Assembly (NCBI RefSeq): GCF_015352425.1
Contig: NZ_JADKNH010000008.1
Span: 234,242 to 298,241, forward strand
Origin: Fusibacter ferrireducens
Lineage (GTDB): Bacteria > Bacillota > Clostridia > Peptostreptococcales > Acidaminobacteraceae
Direction: 5' to 3'
Length of the DNA stretch: 64,000 bases
The translations under genes and the position numbers were made by a program. The first letter of the stretch is position 1. Every line of letters begins with the position of its first letter. A model generated the notes under the pieces. The model ran no database searches and was not told the DNA's origin. It saw nothing but the letters and a program-made list of their open reading frames with translations. This document shows positions 16,867 through 24,994 of the stretch, piece after piece.

Positions 16867-17142
16867 ACTATACCTCCTTTTAAATAAATAAGATTCTTTA
16901 AAAAGATTCAAGAATCACTTATTCGAGTATGTTTTTGCATAACTGTTTTTTTATTTTTCTCAAACTTTTTACTTTTTTCACCAAAATGCGTAACAAAACA
17001 GTTATTGCAAACAAAATCCGTTACACAACTATTGCTAATTTATTACATTGAATATAGGCTTAATTTCGTTTTTCTTTCAGACACATTTTGGATCATCTCA
17101 CAAGAAGCCTTGTGTAGTTGTTCTACTCATCAAAATTCTCTA
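16867..17142 (-). other. Long AT-rich leader of the dehydrogenase operon
   Basis: About 300 bases separate the promoter at 17180-17208 from the E1 alpha start. I see no standard riboswitch in it. A small hairpin (GATTCTTGAATC-like) lies close to the gene, and T/A runs dominate. A GG-N9-GC near 17000 has one base too few for a sigma-54 site. Confidence 0.4.
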
Positions 17143-17143
17143 T

Positions 17144-17208
17144 GAAATTAATTTCAATCATGAATTTAATTTCATATTAATTATATGTATTATGATCTTG
17201 TTTGTCAA
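17144..17208 (-). promoter_or_regulatory. Sigma-A promoter and twin palindromic operators of the dehydrogenase operon
   Basis: On the minus strand TTGACA (17203-17208) and TATAAT (17180-17185) have 17 bases between them, full consensus. Directly downstream lie GAAATTAATTTC (17144-17155), a perfect palindrome, and GAATTTAATTTC (17162-17173), a near-copy. Their position would block initiation or clearance if a repressor bound. Confidence 0.75.
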
Positions 17209-17288
17209 GCAGAAGAAAAAGACATAATTCACCGATTTTTATGCCGTGAAAAGCATTTGAACACACATTTCAATAATGTTCTCAACTT

Positions 17289-17326
17289 AAAAAAAGGACT
17301 CAATTTTTTTATTGAGTCCTTTTTTA
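17289..17326. terminator. Bidirectional terminator upstream of the dehydrogenase promoter
   Basis: GGACTCAAT (17296-17304) pairs with ATTGAGTCC (17311-17319), flanked by A and T runs, so it can act in both directions. It insulates the dehydrogenase promoter from the gene upstream. Confidence 0.8.
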
Positions 17327-17363
17327 TCCACATGTATATGTTTTACTTTAAGTTTAAGGGGGA

Positions 17364-17566
17364 TAACAACATTCGAGTCATCTTTCGATGCCTCGAAACG
17401 ATTTTCGCTGACGCTGTTTGAGGGTGAACATTCCTCATCACAGCTTTCGGCTCAAATCTTGCATACAACAACATTCGAGTCATCTTTCGATGCCTCGAAA
17501 CGATTTTCGCTGACGCTGTTTGAGGGTGAACATTCCTCATCACAGCTTTCGGCTCAAATCTTGTTG
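17364..17566 (+). repeat. Dispersed palindromic repeat, locus 3 (two full tandem units)
   Basis: Two full units (17367-17461 and 17469-17566), from CAACATTCGAGTCATC to GGCTCAAATCTTG(TTG), period 102. Both strands stay open in one frame through the pair, an effect of the repeat. The TTGTTG end is 4 bases from the A-run of the ctc terminator. Confidence 0.92.
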
Positions 17567-17569
17567 TTT

Positions 17570-17607
17570 AAAAAAAAACGCCTATTGTCTATTGACTATA
17601 AGCGTTT
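17570..17607 (-). terminator. Intrinsic terminator of the L25/Ctc gene
   Basis: AAAACGC-CTAT pairs with ATA-AGCGTTTT around a loop. On the minus strand it is followed by nine U. It lies 15 bases past the ctc stop. Confidence 0.8.
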
Positions 17608-17621
17608 TATGAGCGTATCCA

Positions 17622-18227
17622 TTATTCTTTTTCTGCAACAAATTGTGTGGGTTCACTAGAGCTATCATCTTCTACTTCTAATTTAACTTTTGGATGTGAA
17701 ACAGATACAATCACTTGGTCATGAACATCACCATCATGATCGTTTTGAACTTCTAAGTAGCTTGGAATTTCCAAATCAGAGAGCAAAATAGTATCGCCAA
17801 CAGATGCTTTTGATAAATCGTATTCAATATCCGATGGTGTTTCGTCTATAGGGTATTTACAATCAATCTCATGTGTCATTTGTTGTACAACATAACCTTT
17901 CCCTTCAAGAAGCTCTTTGCCAATAATATGAATTTGAATTTTAGCATGAATTTTGTCATTTGCTGAAACTCTCAAAAGATCGAAATGCATAATTTTTTCA
18001 GGTGTAAGTATCTCTCTTTGAAGATCTTTAATGTATACTTTATGTGTTTCCCCAGCGAATTCACATGCAAATACAGCACTTTGACCCATTTTTTCATACG
18101 TTTTATGGAAATCCTTACGGTCCACCTTAATTTTAGAAGGCTCAATGCCATTTCCATAGATCACACCTGCTACCATGCCTTGTTTCTTGACTTCTTTGTT
18201 CGACTCTTCTCTTAAAATAACTTTCAT
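17622..18227 (-). CDS. rplY: 50S ribosomal protein L25 / general stress protein Ctc
   Basis: A 201-residue two-domain L25 (TL5/Ctc type). The N-terminal 5S-rRNA-binding domain covers about 1-90 (AGVIYGNG, KDLQREILTPEKIMHFDLLRVS). A C-terminal beta domain (about 95-185) ends in an acidic tail, EVEDDSSSEPTQFVAEKE. In B. subtilis Ctc is a stress-induced protein that binds 5S rRNA in the large subunit. GAAAGGAGT is a good Shine-Dalgarno. It is followed by its own terminator. Confidence 0.93.
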   Translation of the reverse strand: MKVILREESNKEVKKQGMVAGVIYGNGIEPSKIKVDRKDFHKTYEKMGQSAVFACEFAGETHKVYIKDLQREILTPEKIMHFDLLRVSANDKIHAKIQIHIIGKELLEGKGYVVQQMTHEIDCKYPIDETPSDIEYDLSKASVGDTILLSDLEIPSYLEVQNDHDGDVHDQVIVSVSHPKVKLEVEDDSSSEPTQFVAEKE

Positions 18228-18330
18228 GATAAGACTCCTTTCAATATAGGTTTACATAATTGATACCTATCTCTTTAGTATAACCTATTTTAAGCAAGAA
18301 TACATGTTTTTTATAAATACCGTCAAAATT

Positions 18331-19782
18331 TTAGTCCCTATTAATAACTTTACTAACTTTCCTTATTCTCCCTTTGATCGGTTTGTTTTGAAGGGCTTTA
18401 AGGACATAGGTCCCTTTATTATTGAGGATTTCTACATATGTTGAAATATCCATTATATTGATAATGCCGATATCAGAAGCATCTATTTCCTCTAGACTGC
18501 AAAGTGCCCCCACCACATCCACTGCTCTCATCTTGGTCTTCTTGCCTGCATTAATATGAATTTTTAAGATCCCTTCATTGACTTCAACGCCTTTAATTTC
18601 TTTTGGTTCTGGTGAGACCAGCATTTTTTCATCAAAAGCTTCTTGGCAGCTTAAAATTTCGGTTTCACTTGGCCTATCGCCACGAGGAATCTCTGACTTA
18701 ATATACGCATGCACTTCTCTGAGCAATTTCTGATCCGCAGGAGATACAAAGGTAATCGCCTTTCCAGAATTGCCGATACGTCCTGTACGTCCGATTCGAT
18801 GTACATAGCTCTCACTCTTATTTGGCACATCGTAATTAATGACAAGCTCTATTTGATCGATGTCAATGCCTCTAGCTGCCACATCAGTTGCAATTAAATA
18901 TCTGAATTCACCTTTTCTGAATTTTTCAATCACCTTGATACGATCAGTCTGTTCCATGCCACCATGTAATTTTTCCACCATAAAATCTTCATCCATTAAA
19001 GTTCTAAAAATGTCATCTACCTTCTGCTGCGTATTGCAAAATAGGATTAAGCTATCTGGATTTTCTGTAATCAAAATATCTTTTAAAAGGCCTTTTTTTT
19101 GGTTTTCTTCTACTTCTATACGATACTGTAAAATACGATCAATCACAGGATCTGTGGATTCTATTTCAATCAATACAGGATCATTAAGTTGTGTTTCACA
19201 AAGTTTCTTAATATTGTCAGGCATAGTTGCAGAGAGTACCACTGTGACGCGATTGGATGGCAGCTCATTTAAAATCGCTTCCACTTGCTCAAAGAAGCCC
19301 ATTTTAAGCATCTCATCAGCTTCATCAATCACGAGATATTTAAGCATGGATGTATCCAAAGTGCCACGTTCTATATGGTCCATTACTCTGCCTGGAGTAC
19401 CCACCACGACATGTGTCTTTTGTTTGAGCTCTTTTTCCTGGAACCGAAAAGGGGATCTGCCATAAAGTGCCGATACCTTTATACGCTTAAATCGGCCTAG
19501 ATGAAAGACATCATCTTTAACCTGTATAGCAAGTTCCCTTGTAGGTGTTAATATGAGTGCTTGGGGTTTATTCTCTTCCCAATCCACAAGTTCACAGACT
19601 GGAATTGCAAAAGCAGCGGTCTTGCCACTGCCTGTTTGAGATCTTACAATAACGTCTTTTCCTTCAAGCACTAAAGGCATCACACTTTCTTGAACTTGTG
19701 TTGGTGCCTCGAACTTCATCAGCTTAACGGCTTTCAGAATTGTTTCGCTAAGTGCAAAATCATTAAATTTCATATTTGTCAT
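18331..19782 (-). CDS. dbpA: DEAD-box RNA helicase with DbpA-type C-terminal domain
   Basis: A 483-residue ATP-dependent RNA helicase. Q-motif FNDFALSETI, motif I SQTGSGKT, DEAD in VIDEADEM, SAT and HRIGRTGR are all visible. The C-terminal ~75 residues (VNEGILKIHINAGKKTKMRAVDVVGAL) match the DbpA RNA-binding domain, which targets hairpin 92 of 23S rRNA, so a role in large-subunit assembly is likely. The start may be the first or the fourth codon (both ATG); an AAAGAGT Shine-Dalgarno slightly favours the first. Confidence 0.93.
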   Translation of the reverse strand: MTNMKFNDFALSETILKAVKLMKFEAPTQVQESVMPLVLEGKDVIVRSQTGSGKTAAFAIPVCELVDWEENKPQALILTPTRELAIQVKDDVFHLGRFKRIKVSALYGRSPFRFQEKELKQKTHVVVGTPGRVMDHIERGTLDTSMLKYLVIDEADEMLKMGFFEQVEAILNELPSNRVTVVLSATMPDNIKKLCETQLNDPVLIEIESTDPVIDRILQYRIEVEENQKKGLLKDILITENPDSLILFCNTQQKVDDIFRTLMDEDFMVEKLHGGMEQTDRIKVIEKFRKGEFRYLIATDVAARGIDIDQIELVINYDVPNKSESYVHRIGRTGRIGNSGKAITFVSPADQKLLREVHAYIKSEIPRGDRPSETEILSCQEAFDEKMLVSPEPKEIKGVEVNEGILKIHINAGKKTKMRAVDVVGALCSLEEIDASDIGIINIMDISTYVEILNNKGTYVLKALQNKPIKGRIRKVSKVINRD

Positions 19783-19943
19783 TTTTTACTCTTTCTTTTG
19801 ATTAAAGTGTCCAAAATCAAAAATTGAGTAACCATCTGTCATATGATGTATTTGCAGAAAATACGCGCTACAACATATTGCAGATGGTCCATGCAAAACT
19901 GACTTTTGGCACTTTAATGCCCTTTGGATTTAAATGCTTTCTT

Positions 19944-20771
19944 TTACTTGGATGGCTGATCCAATGCTTGTGTCTGAACGACCATATGCGGATACGGAAT
20001 TTCAATGCCCGCCTTGTCAAATGCTTCTTTTACTTCTTCTTGAGTCGTAAAGAAAACATCCCAATAATTCTCTGACGCCACCCAGACTCTCACTTTAAAA
20101 TCTAATGAACTGGCACCATGATTCGCAAGTCTTACAAAAGGCTCTGGTGTCTTCAGAATCAGTTCATTGCGTTCGATGACTTCCAGTATCACTTTCTTAA
20201 CCGTCTTAATATCCGCATCATAACTTACGCCAAAGTCAAAGTCAACCCGACGTTCAGAATGCTCACTATAATTGATCAGCGAGCTGTTTGCCAAACCACT
20301 ATTAGGGATGATCACCGCTTTGTTATCAGGTGTGGTTAGATGTGTGTAAAAAAGACCAATATCTCTAACGGTGCCCGCATGACCATTGCCCTCAATATAA
20401 TCCCCTACTCTAAAAGGTCTGAGAAATATAATGAGAACGCCTCCTGCTAAATTGGATAAACTGCCTTGTAATGCCAAGCCTACTGCAAGGCCAGCAGTAC
20501 CAAGAATGGCTACAAAAGATGTTATTTGAACCCCAAGCTGTAGAATAGCAGTGATGACCACGAGTCCTTTAAGCCCCATCCTTGTTGCTGAACTTAAAAA
20601 AGATTTGAGCGTTGGATCAATTTTGATAAAATTTTTGCCTCTGTTGAGTCTGTAGTCTATCAGATTGACGACCTTAAAACCAATGATTAAGATTAATATA
20701 CCGGATAGTGCCTTGAAGCCCAATGTCATCATTGACGTCTTAAATGCTTCAATCATACTTAAAGTAACCAT
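19944..20771 (-). CDS. mscS: Small-conductance mechanosensitive channel (MscS family)
   Basis: A 275-residue membrane channel that opens under tension to release solutes on hypo-osmotic shock. Three hydrophobic segments lie in the first 125 residues. The pore helix region GTAGLAVGLALQGSLSNLAGGVLI is diagnostic of MscS. The beta domain follows (FRVGDYIEGNGHAGTVRDIGLFYT). AGAGGGGG is a strong Shine-Dalgarno. Length is close to E. coli MscS (286). It is probably co-transcribed with no other gene. Confidence 0.95.
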   Translation of the reverse strand: MVTLSMIEAFKTSMMTLGFKALSGILILIIGFKVVNLIDYRLNRGKNFIKIDPTLKSFLSSATRMGLKGLVVITAILQLGVQITSFVAILGTAGLAVGLALQGSLSNLAGGVLIIFLRPFRVGDYIEGNGHAGTVRDIGLFYTHLTTPDNKAVIIPNSGLANSSLINYSEHSERRVDFDFGVSYDADIKTVKKVILEVIERNELILKTPEPFVRLANHGASSLDFKVRVWVASENYWDVFFTTQEEVKEAFDKAGIEIPYPHMVVQTQALDQPSK

Positions 20772-20832
20772 AATGTACCCCCTCTTTTTTTGAGTATGCG
20801 TTCATCCTCATATGCTTTTTTATAAGTCTTAT

Positions 20833-21654
20833 TTAATAGAGTAGTGATTTGATGCTGTGATATTTAGGTTTCAGCTCTTCAAAAGTGCACACATATTTGA
20901 AGCCGATCGCATCTAACAGTTGCAGGTTTTCATCATGCAATGTCCCTATGTGTTCTGGCGTGTGCGCATCACTGCCCAGTGTGATCACTTCTCCTTTAAG
21001 GGATTTATAAAACTTTAAAATTTCATCTGAAGGATTATTACTCATTAAGTTGTATTTAAAATACCCCCCTGAATTGACTTCAATCCCTTTTTCGTTCTGA
21101 ATTAAATGTTTAAAAAGCATCTCTATTTGGTCAAAATAAGGTCTAATAGGTTCTGATTTTAAAGGTTCCCAGTATCTTAAATATAAATCTAAATGTCCTA
21201 AAACACTAAAATCATCTAATTGTATCACACTTTTATAATACGCATCGTAATATTCTCTGAGCGCTTGTGCATTTGTCCTTGTTTTGAAATACTTCTTGTT
21301 ATAGAGATCTTTACAGTCAACGGTGTGAAGCGATGCAATGATAAAGTCAAAGGGATACTGTTTGATAAGCTTATTACATCGCTCTGCAAGATGAGGTTGA
21401 ATGCCGAGTTCGACACCAGCGTGAAGTTTTATTTTACTTTGATATTGCTCTTTAAGCGTCTTTATAGCCTCAAAATACTGATCTAGGTCAAAATCCCAAT
21501 CATTTATAACGCCATCTTCATCATAATCATAATCGATATGATCTGTGATTGCCAAATGTGTGATGCCCTTCTCTATAGCACCTTTTACCATATCTTCAAT
21601 AGGTGCTTGGGAATCATTAGAAAAACTACTGTGCGCGTGAAAATCTATTTTCAT
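20833..21654 (-). CDS. PHP-family histidinol-phosphatase-like hydrolase (HisJ type)
   Basis: A 273-residue metal-dependent phosphoesterase. The N-terminal DFHAHSSFSND (metal ligands H6, H8) and ITDHID are PHP motifs; HAGVELGI, SLHTVD and GSDAHTPEHIG supply the other metal ligands. The pattern matches HisK/HisJ histidinol phosphatases (class III), which convert histidinol phosphate to histidinol. No other his genes are near, so it may act on another phosphomonoester. Confidence 0.85.
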   Translation of the reverse strand: MKIDFHAHSSFSNDSQAPIEDMVKGAIEKGITHLAITDHIDYDYDEDGVINDWDFDLDQYFEAIKTLKEQYQSKIKLHAGVELGIQPHLAERCNKLIKQYPFDFIIASLHTVDCKDLYNKKYFKTRTNAQALREYYDAYYKSVIQLDDFSVLGHLDLYLRYWEPLKSEPIRPYFDQIEMLFKHLIQNEKGIEVNSGGYFKYNLMSNNPSDEILKFYKSLKGEVITLGSDAHTPEHIGTLHDENLQLLDAIGFKYVCTFEELKPKYHSIKSLLY

Positions 21655-21726
21655 AATATGCCTCCTTGAATGCTATTATTGTATTAAAAAATAACTGAAA
21701 TGACAACAAAAACTAATCTCCAAAGC

Positions 21727-21773
21727 AAAAAGAACGCATAGGCGACTTTTAATAATAGTGCCTATCCGTTCCT
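21727..21773 (-). terminator. Terminator after copA-csoR
   Basis: GAACGCATAGGC (21732-21743) pairs with GCCTATCCGTTC (21760-21771), one mismatch. On the minus strand it is followed by UUUUUGC. Confidence 0.75.
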
Positions 21774-21824
21774 TTTATATTTTCCCCAAATGGCATACAA
21801 ACATATGGCTTTCATTTGGCTTTT

Positions 21825-22088
21825 TTATTTATAGTATTTATCCAATATGCTTATGATCTCTTCAATTTTTTCATCGCCATTGTCATTTTCAAAAGCTTCT
21901 TTAACACAAGTTTGCATATGTGTTTTAAGAATATTCTGATTTGCTTTTTTCAGCAAGGCCTGTGCTGCCAGTATCTGCTTCGAGATATCAATGCAATAAC
22001 GGTCATTATCAATCATTTTGATAATGCCTTCAATTTGTCCTTTTGAAGTCTTTAAGAGTTTCAACACTTCGGATCTGTCCTTATGCAT
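21825..22088 (-). CDS. csoR: Copper-sensing repressor CsoR
   Basis: An 87-residue all-helical regulator of the CsoR/FrmR family. The Cu(I) ligand triad is intact: C32 (YCIDIS), H57 and C61 (THMQTC). Apo-CsoR binds a GC-rich operator and releases it when Cu(I) binds. Its ATG overlaps the copA stop (TAATG), so it is translationally coupled to copA and autoregulated. A matching operator lies upstream of copA at 24851-24868. Confidence 0.93.
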   Translation of the reverse strand: MHKDRSEVLKLLKTSKGQIEGIIKMIDNDRYCIDISKQILAAQALLKKANQNILKTHMQTCVKEAFENDNGDEKIEEIISILDKYYK

Positions 22089-22297
22089 TACTTCACTTCC
22101 ACAACTTCATAACCAGCCTCTTCCACGGCAGTTTTTAGGATCACATCATCCACGTCAGAACTCAAAGTGACAAATGCCTTTTTTTCTTCCAATGCGACTT
22201 CAGCATTTTCTACGCCTTCAAGACCATTGAGAGCCTTTTCTACTCTCATCTTGCAATGCCCACAGCTCATACCTTCAATCAACATTTCTTTTTTCAT
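22088..22297 (-). CDS. copZ: Nested copper chaperone CopZ made from the 3' end of copA
   Basis: The last 69 codons of copA form a complete HMA domain with MxCxxC (GMSCGHC, residues 9-15), the usual size of free CopZ. An in-frame ATG at 22297 is preceded by GGAGG with eight bases between them, a stronger signal than that of copA itself. I infer internal initiation giving a soluble Cu(I) chaperone that would deliver copper to CopA. The same domain is also made as the CopA C-terminus. Expression of the short form is not shown by sequence alone. Confidence 0.55.
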   Translation of the reverse strand: MKKEMLIEGMSCGHCKMRVEKALNGLEGVENAEVALEEKKAFVTLSSDVDDVILKTAVEEAGYEVVEVK

Positions 22298-24775
22298 TTC
22301 ATTGTCCTCCTGAATTTTAATTTCATTTTTAATTCGTGTTTCATTTGTTTTCAACTCTAAATCTGTCTTCAATTCCAGTTTGCTCTCATTTTGTTCTTGA
22401 TCATCACGTTTATCTTCATCGTGAGCGATGGGCGCGTTTTCAGATAGAACTTGATTTTGTACTTCATCTCTAAATGAATACGTCTCATAAACTTTTGTTG
22501 AAGCACCACTTCTATAATGCTTTTCAGGTTTAAATCCTCTCAATCTAAGTGCATTCATGACAACTGTGAATGAACTCAAACTCATGGCTGCAGCTGCAAA
22601 CATAGGATTCAGTTTAAAACCAAAAGACAAATAGAAGACGCCTGCTGCAACCGGAATACCCAACACATTGTAAAAGAAAGCCCAAAAGAGATTTTGTTTA
22701 ATATTTCGAATCGTTTTGCGGCTGAGCTCAATAGCGGTTACCACATCTCTCAAATCACTTTTCATGAGCACGATATCTGCTGACTCAATTGCAATATCTG
22801 TCCCATTGCCAATGGCAATACCAATATCCGCCAGTGCAAGCGCAGGAGAATCGTTAATGCCATCTCCTACCATAGCTACTTTTCGACCTTCTGACATCAA
22901 TTTCTCAACAACTTTTGCCTTTTCATGTGGAAAGACTTCTGCATAGGCTTTGGGAATTCCAAGTTGTCTTTGAATACTTTCAGCCGTTTTTTTGTGATCT
23001 CCGGTGAGCATAATCACGTCAATACCAGCTGCCATAAGTGCGTGAATGGCCTCTTCACTATTGGGTTTTGGAACATCCATCATACCGATAATCCCTGTGA
23101 GCTCATGCTCTTTGGCAATAAACATCGGCGTTTTTCCCATGCTTGTGAGCTGGTCAAAGGCTTCACGATAATGATCCATACTGATCTTATTTTGATTCAT
23201 AAGTGCTTCATTGCCAATGAGCCACTTTGAATCCTTAATTTGAGCGCTAAGGCCCAATCCTGAAAGCGATTCGAATTCAGGTACTTCTATAAGGGATATG
23301 CCCTTTTCATCTGCAAAACGAATAATTCCTTCTGCAAGTGGATGCTCCGATTTTTCTTCAATGCTCGCTACGATTTGTAATAAATCATTTTCTGGTATTT
23401 CATATGAAATCACATCTGTAACCGTGGGTTTTCCCTCTGTGATTGTACCTGTTTTATCTAAGACCACTGTATCGATCAAATGCGTATTTTCAAGTGCAAC
23501 ACCACCTTTGATCAAAATGCCGTATTCTGCTCCTTTTCCAGTCCCCACCATAATAGCTGTTGGTGTGGCAAGACCAAGCGCACAAGGACAGGATATAACC
23601 AAAATCGTAATGGCAATGCTCATTGAAAATACAAAAGAGTATCCAAGTAGCACCCACACTATGAAGCCCAATAACGCCAGTCCCAATACTGCTGGCACGA
23701 AAATACTGCTAATCTGATCTGCAATTTTCGCAATAGGTGCTTTTTTACCCTGAGCCTCTTGCACGAGTTTTATAATCTGAGAAAGCATTGTGTTATTCCC
23801 AACACGTTCCGCTTTCATTTTAAAATACCCACTCTTATTGAGACTTGCACCAATAACCTGCTCACCAATGCCTTTGGAAACAGGAATACTCTCACCAGTT
23901 AACATCGATTCATCTATGGCTGATTCGCCTTCTATGATCATGCCGTCAACCGGTATGGTGGCACCGGGTTTTACGACGAGAATATCATCCACTTTTACGT
24001 CTTTAATATCGATCTCGTACGTTTTCCCCTCTTTAAACAGCAGTGCCGTTTGAGGCGATAGATCTATGAGCTTTTTAATGGCATCCGATGTCTTCGCTTT
24101 GGCTCTGGATTCAAGATACTTGCCCACAGTGATGAGCGTTAAAATCACCGCAGCTGATTCAAAGTACAAATCATTCACATATAGCATGGTAAGCGCCATA
24201 TCGTGTTGAATCGTCCCAATCAAAATCTGGCTCAATGCAAAGAGACCGTATAGAATCGCCGCAGAGGTACCAATGGCAATTAAGGAGTCCATATTCGGAT
24301 ACCGTTTCCACAAGGTTTTAAAGCCTACAGTGTAAAAACTTCTCCCCATATAAACCACAGGCATTGTCAACAAGAGTTGTAAAACGCCAAAGGTTAAAGG
24401 TGCCTCATGCATGCTCATCCATTCGGGTAGTGGCAACCCAAGCATGTGCCCCATCGTGATGTACAATAAAGGCACTGTAAACAATAGAGAAATCTTCAAT
24501 CGCTTTTCAAATGCCAATTTTTCCTCTTGATGCTTTTGTTCAATTTCCACTTTAATTTCATCAATGGACATCTCAGCGCCATAACCTGCTTTTTCCACAG
24601 CTTTGATAATGGCGTCTGAATCCAACTGTGCATTGTCATATACGACTTCCATTGTATTGGTAATGAGATTGACTTTAACTTCTCCAATCCCATCGAGCTT
24701 GGAAACACTTTTCTCTATGGCCAGTGAACAAGCTGCACATGTCATACCACTGACATTGTATTTTTCACTATTCAT
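22088..24775 (-). CDS. copA: Copper-exporting P1B-type ATPase with N- and C-terminal HMA domains
   Basis: An 895-residue membrane ATPase that exports Cu(I). Order: N-terminal HMA domain (GMTCAACS, C13/C16), eight predicted membrane helices, actuator motif TGES (293-296), the transmembrane CPC (C396, C398), phosphorylation site DKTGT (D440) and GDGINDSPAL. A polar linker of about 80 residues rich in E, K, N and D then leads to a second HMA domain at 827-895. A C-terminal HMA is uncommon for CopA. The start is the ATG at 24775 after AGAGGGA, not the upstream frame. It is the first gene of copA-csoR. Confidence 0.95.
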   Translation of the reverse strand: MNSEKYNVSGMTCAACSLAIEKSVSKLDGIGEVKVNLITNTMEVVYDNAQLDSDAIIKAVEKAGYGAEMSIDEIKVEIEQKHQEEKLAFEKRLKISLLFTVPLLYITMGHMLGLPLPEWMSMHEAPLTFGVLQLLLTMPVVYMGRSFYTVGFKTLWKRYPNMDSLIAIGTSAAILYGLFALSQILIGTIQHDMALTMLYVNDLYFESAAVILTLITVGKYLESRAKAKTSDAIKKLIDLSPQTALLFKEGKTYEIDIKDVKVDDILVVKPGATIPVDGMIIEGESAIDESMLTGESIPVSKGIGEQVIGASLNKSGYFKMKAERVGNNTMLSQIIKLVQEAQGKKAPIAKIADQISSIFVPAVLGLALLGFIVWVLLGYSFVFSMSIAITILVISCPCALGLATPTAIMVGTGKGAEYGILIKGGVALENTHLIDTVVLDKTGTITEGKPTVTDVISYEIPENDLLQIVASIEEKSEHPLAEGIIRFADEKGISLIEVPEFESLSGLGLSAQIKDSKWLIGNEALMNQNKISMDHYREAFDQLTSMGKTPMFIAKEHELTGIIGMMDVPKPNSEEAIHALMAAGIDVIMLTGDHKKTAESIQRQLGIPKAYAEVFPHEKAKVVEKLMSEGRKVAMVGDGINDSPALALADIGIAIGNGTDIAIESADIVLMKSDLRDVVTAIELSRKTIRNIKQNLFWAFFYNVLGIPVAAGVFYLSFGFKLNPMFAAAAMSLSSFTVVMNALRLRGFKPEKHYRSGASTKVYETYSFRDEVQNQVLSENAPIAHDEDKRDDQEQNESKLELKTDLELKTNETRIKNEIKIQEDNEMKKEMLIEGMSCGHCKMRVEKALNGLEGVENAEVALEEKKAFVTLSSDVDDVILKTAVEEAGYEVVEVK

Positions 24776-24850
24776 TTCAATCCCTCTTTTTCTTCTCAAG
24801 TTTGTGTCTGTTTGTAAATCTATACCCATTTACTTTTTGATTAACCACAT

Positions 24851-24907
24851 ACACCCCGGGTGGGGTGTCTTTGTCATTATTATATCTCGTTACTATGCAT
24901 TTGTCAA
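24851..24907 (-). promoter_or_regulatory. copA promoter with CsoR operator
   Basis: On the minus strand TTGACA (24902-24907) and TATAAT (24879-24884) are 17 bases apart. ACACCCCGGGTGGGGTGT (24851-24868) lies just past the -10; its ACACCCC/GGGGTGT arms with a 4-base centre fit the GC-rich CsoR operator type and stand out in this AT-rich DNA. Confidence 0.88.
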
Positions 24908-24930
24908 CTTCAATTGAGAAGAATTATCAG

Positions 24931-24959
24931 TTTACAGCAACCCTAATCTGTGGTAATAT
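24931..24959 (+). promoter_or_regulatory. Promoter of the GltA-like gene
   Basis: TTTACA (24931-24936) and TAATAT (24954-24959) with 17 bases between, 36 bases before the ATG. It is divergent from the copA promoter 24 bases away. Confidence 0.6.
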
Positions 24960-24994
24960 CTGTATTAAATTATTATTGAAAGAAGGTGTCCTAC

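Noticed and set aside
16867..17180. Sigma-54 promoter in the dehydrogenase leader
   Set aside because: The best GG/GC pair has nine bases between instead of ten and no other match, whereas a full sigma-A consensus lies at 17180-17208.
17312..17659. Open frames on both strands across 17.3-17.7 kb
   Set aside because: They run through the two tandem repeat units, a terminator and into the L25/Ctc gene. They are repeat artefacts.
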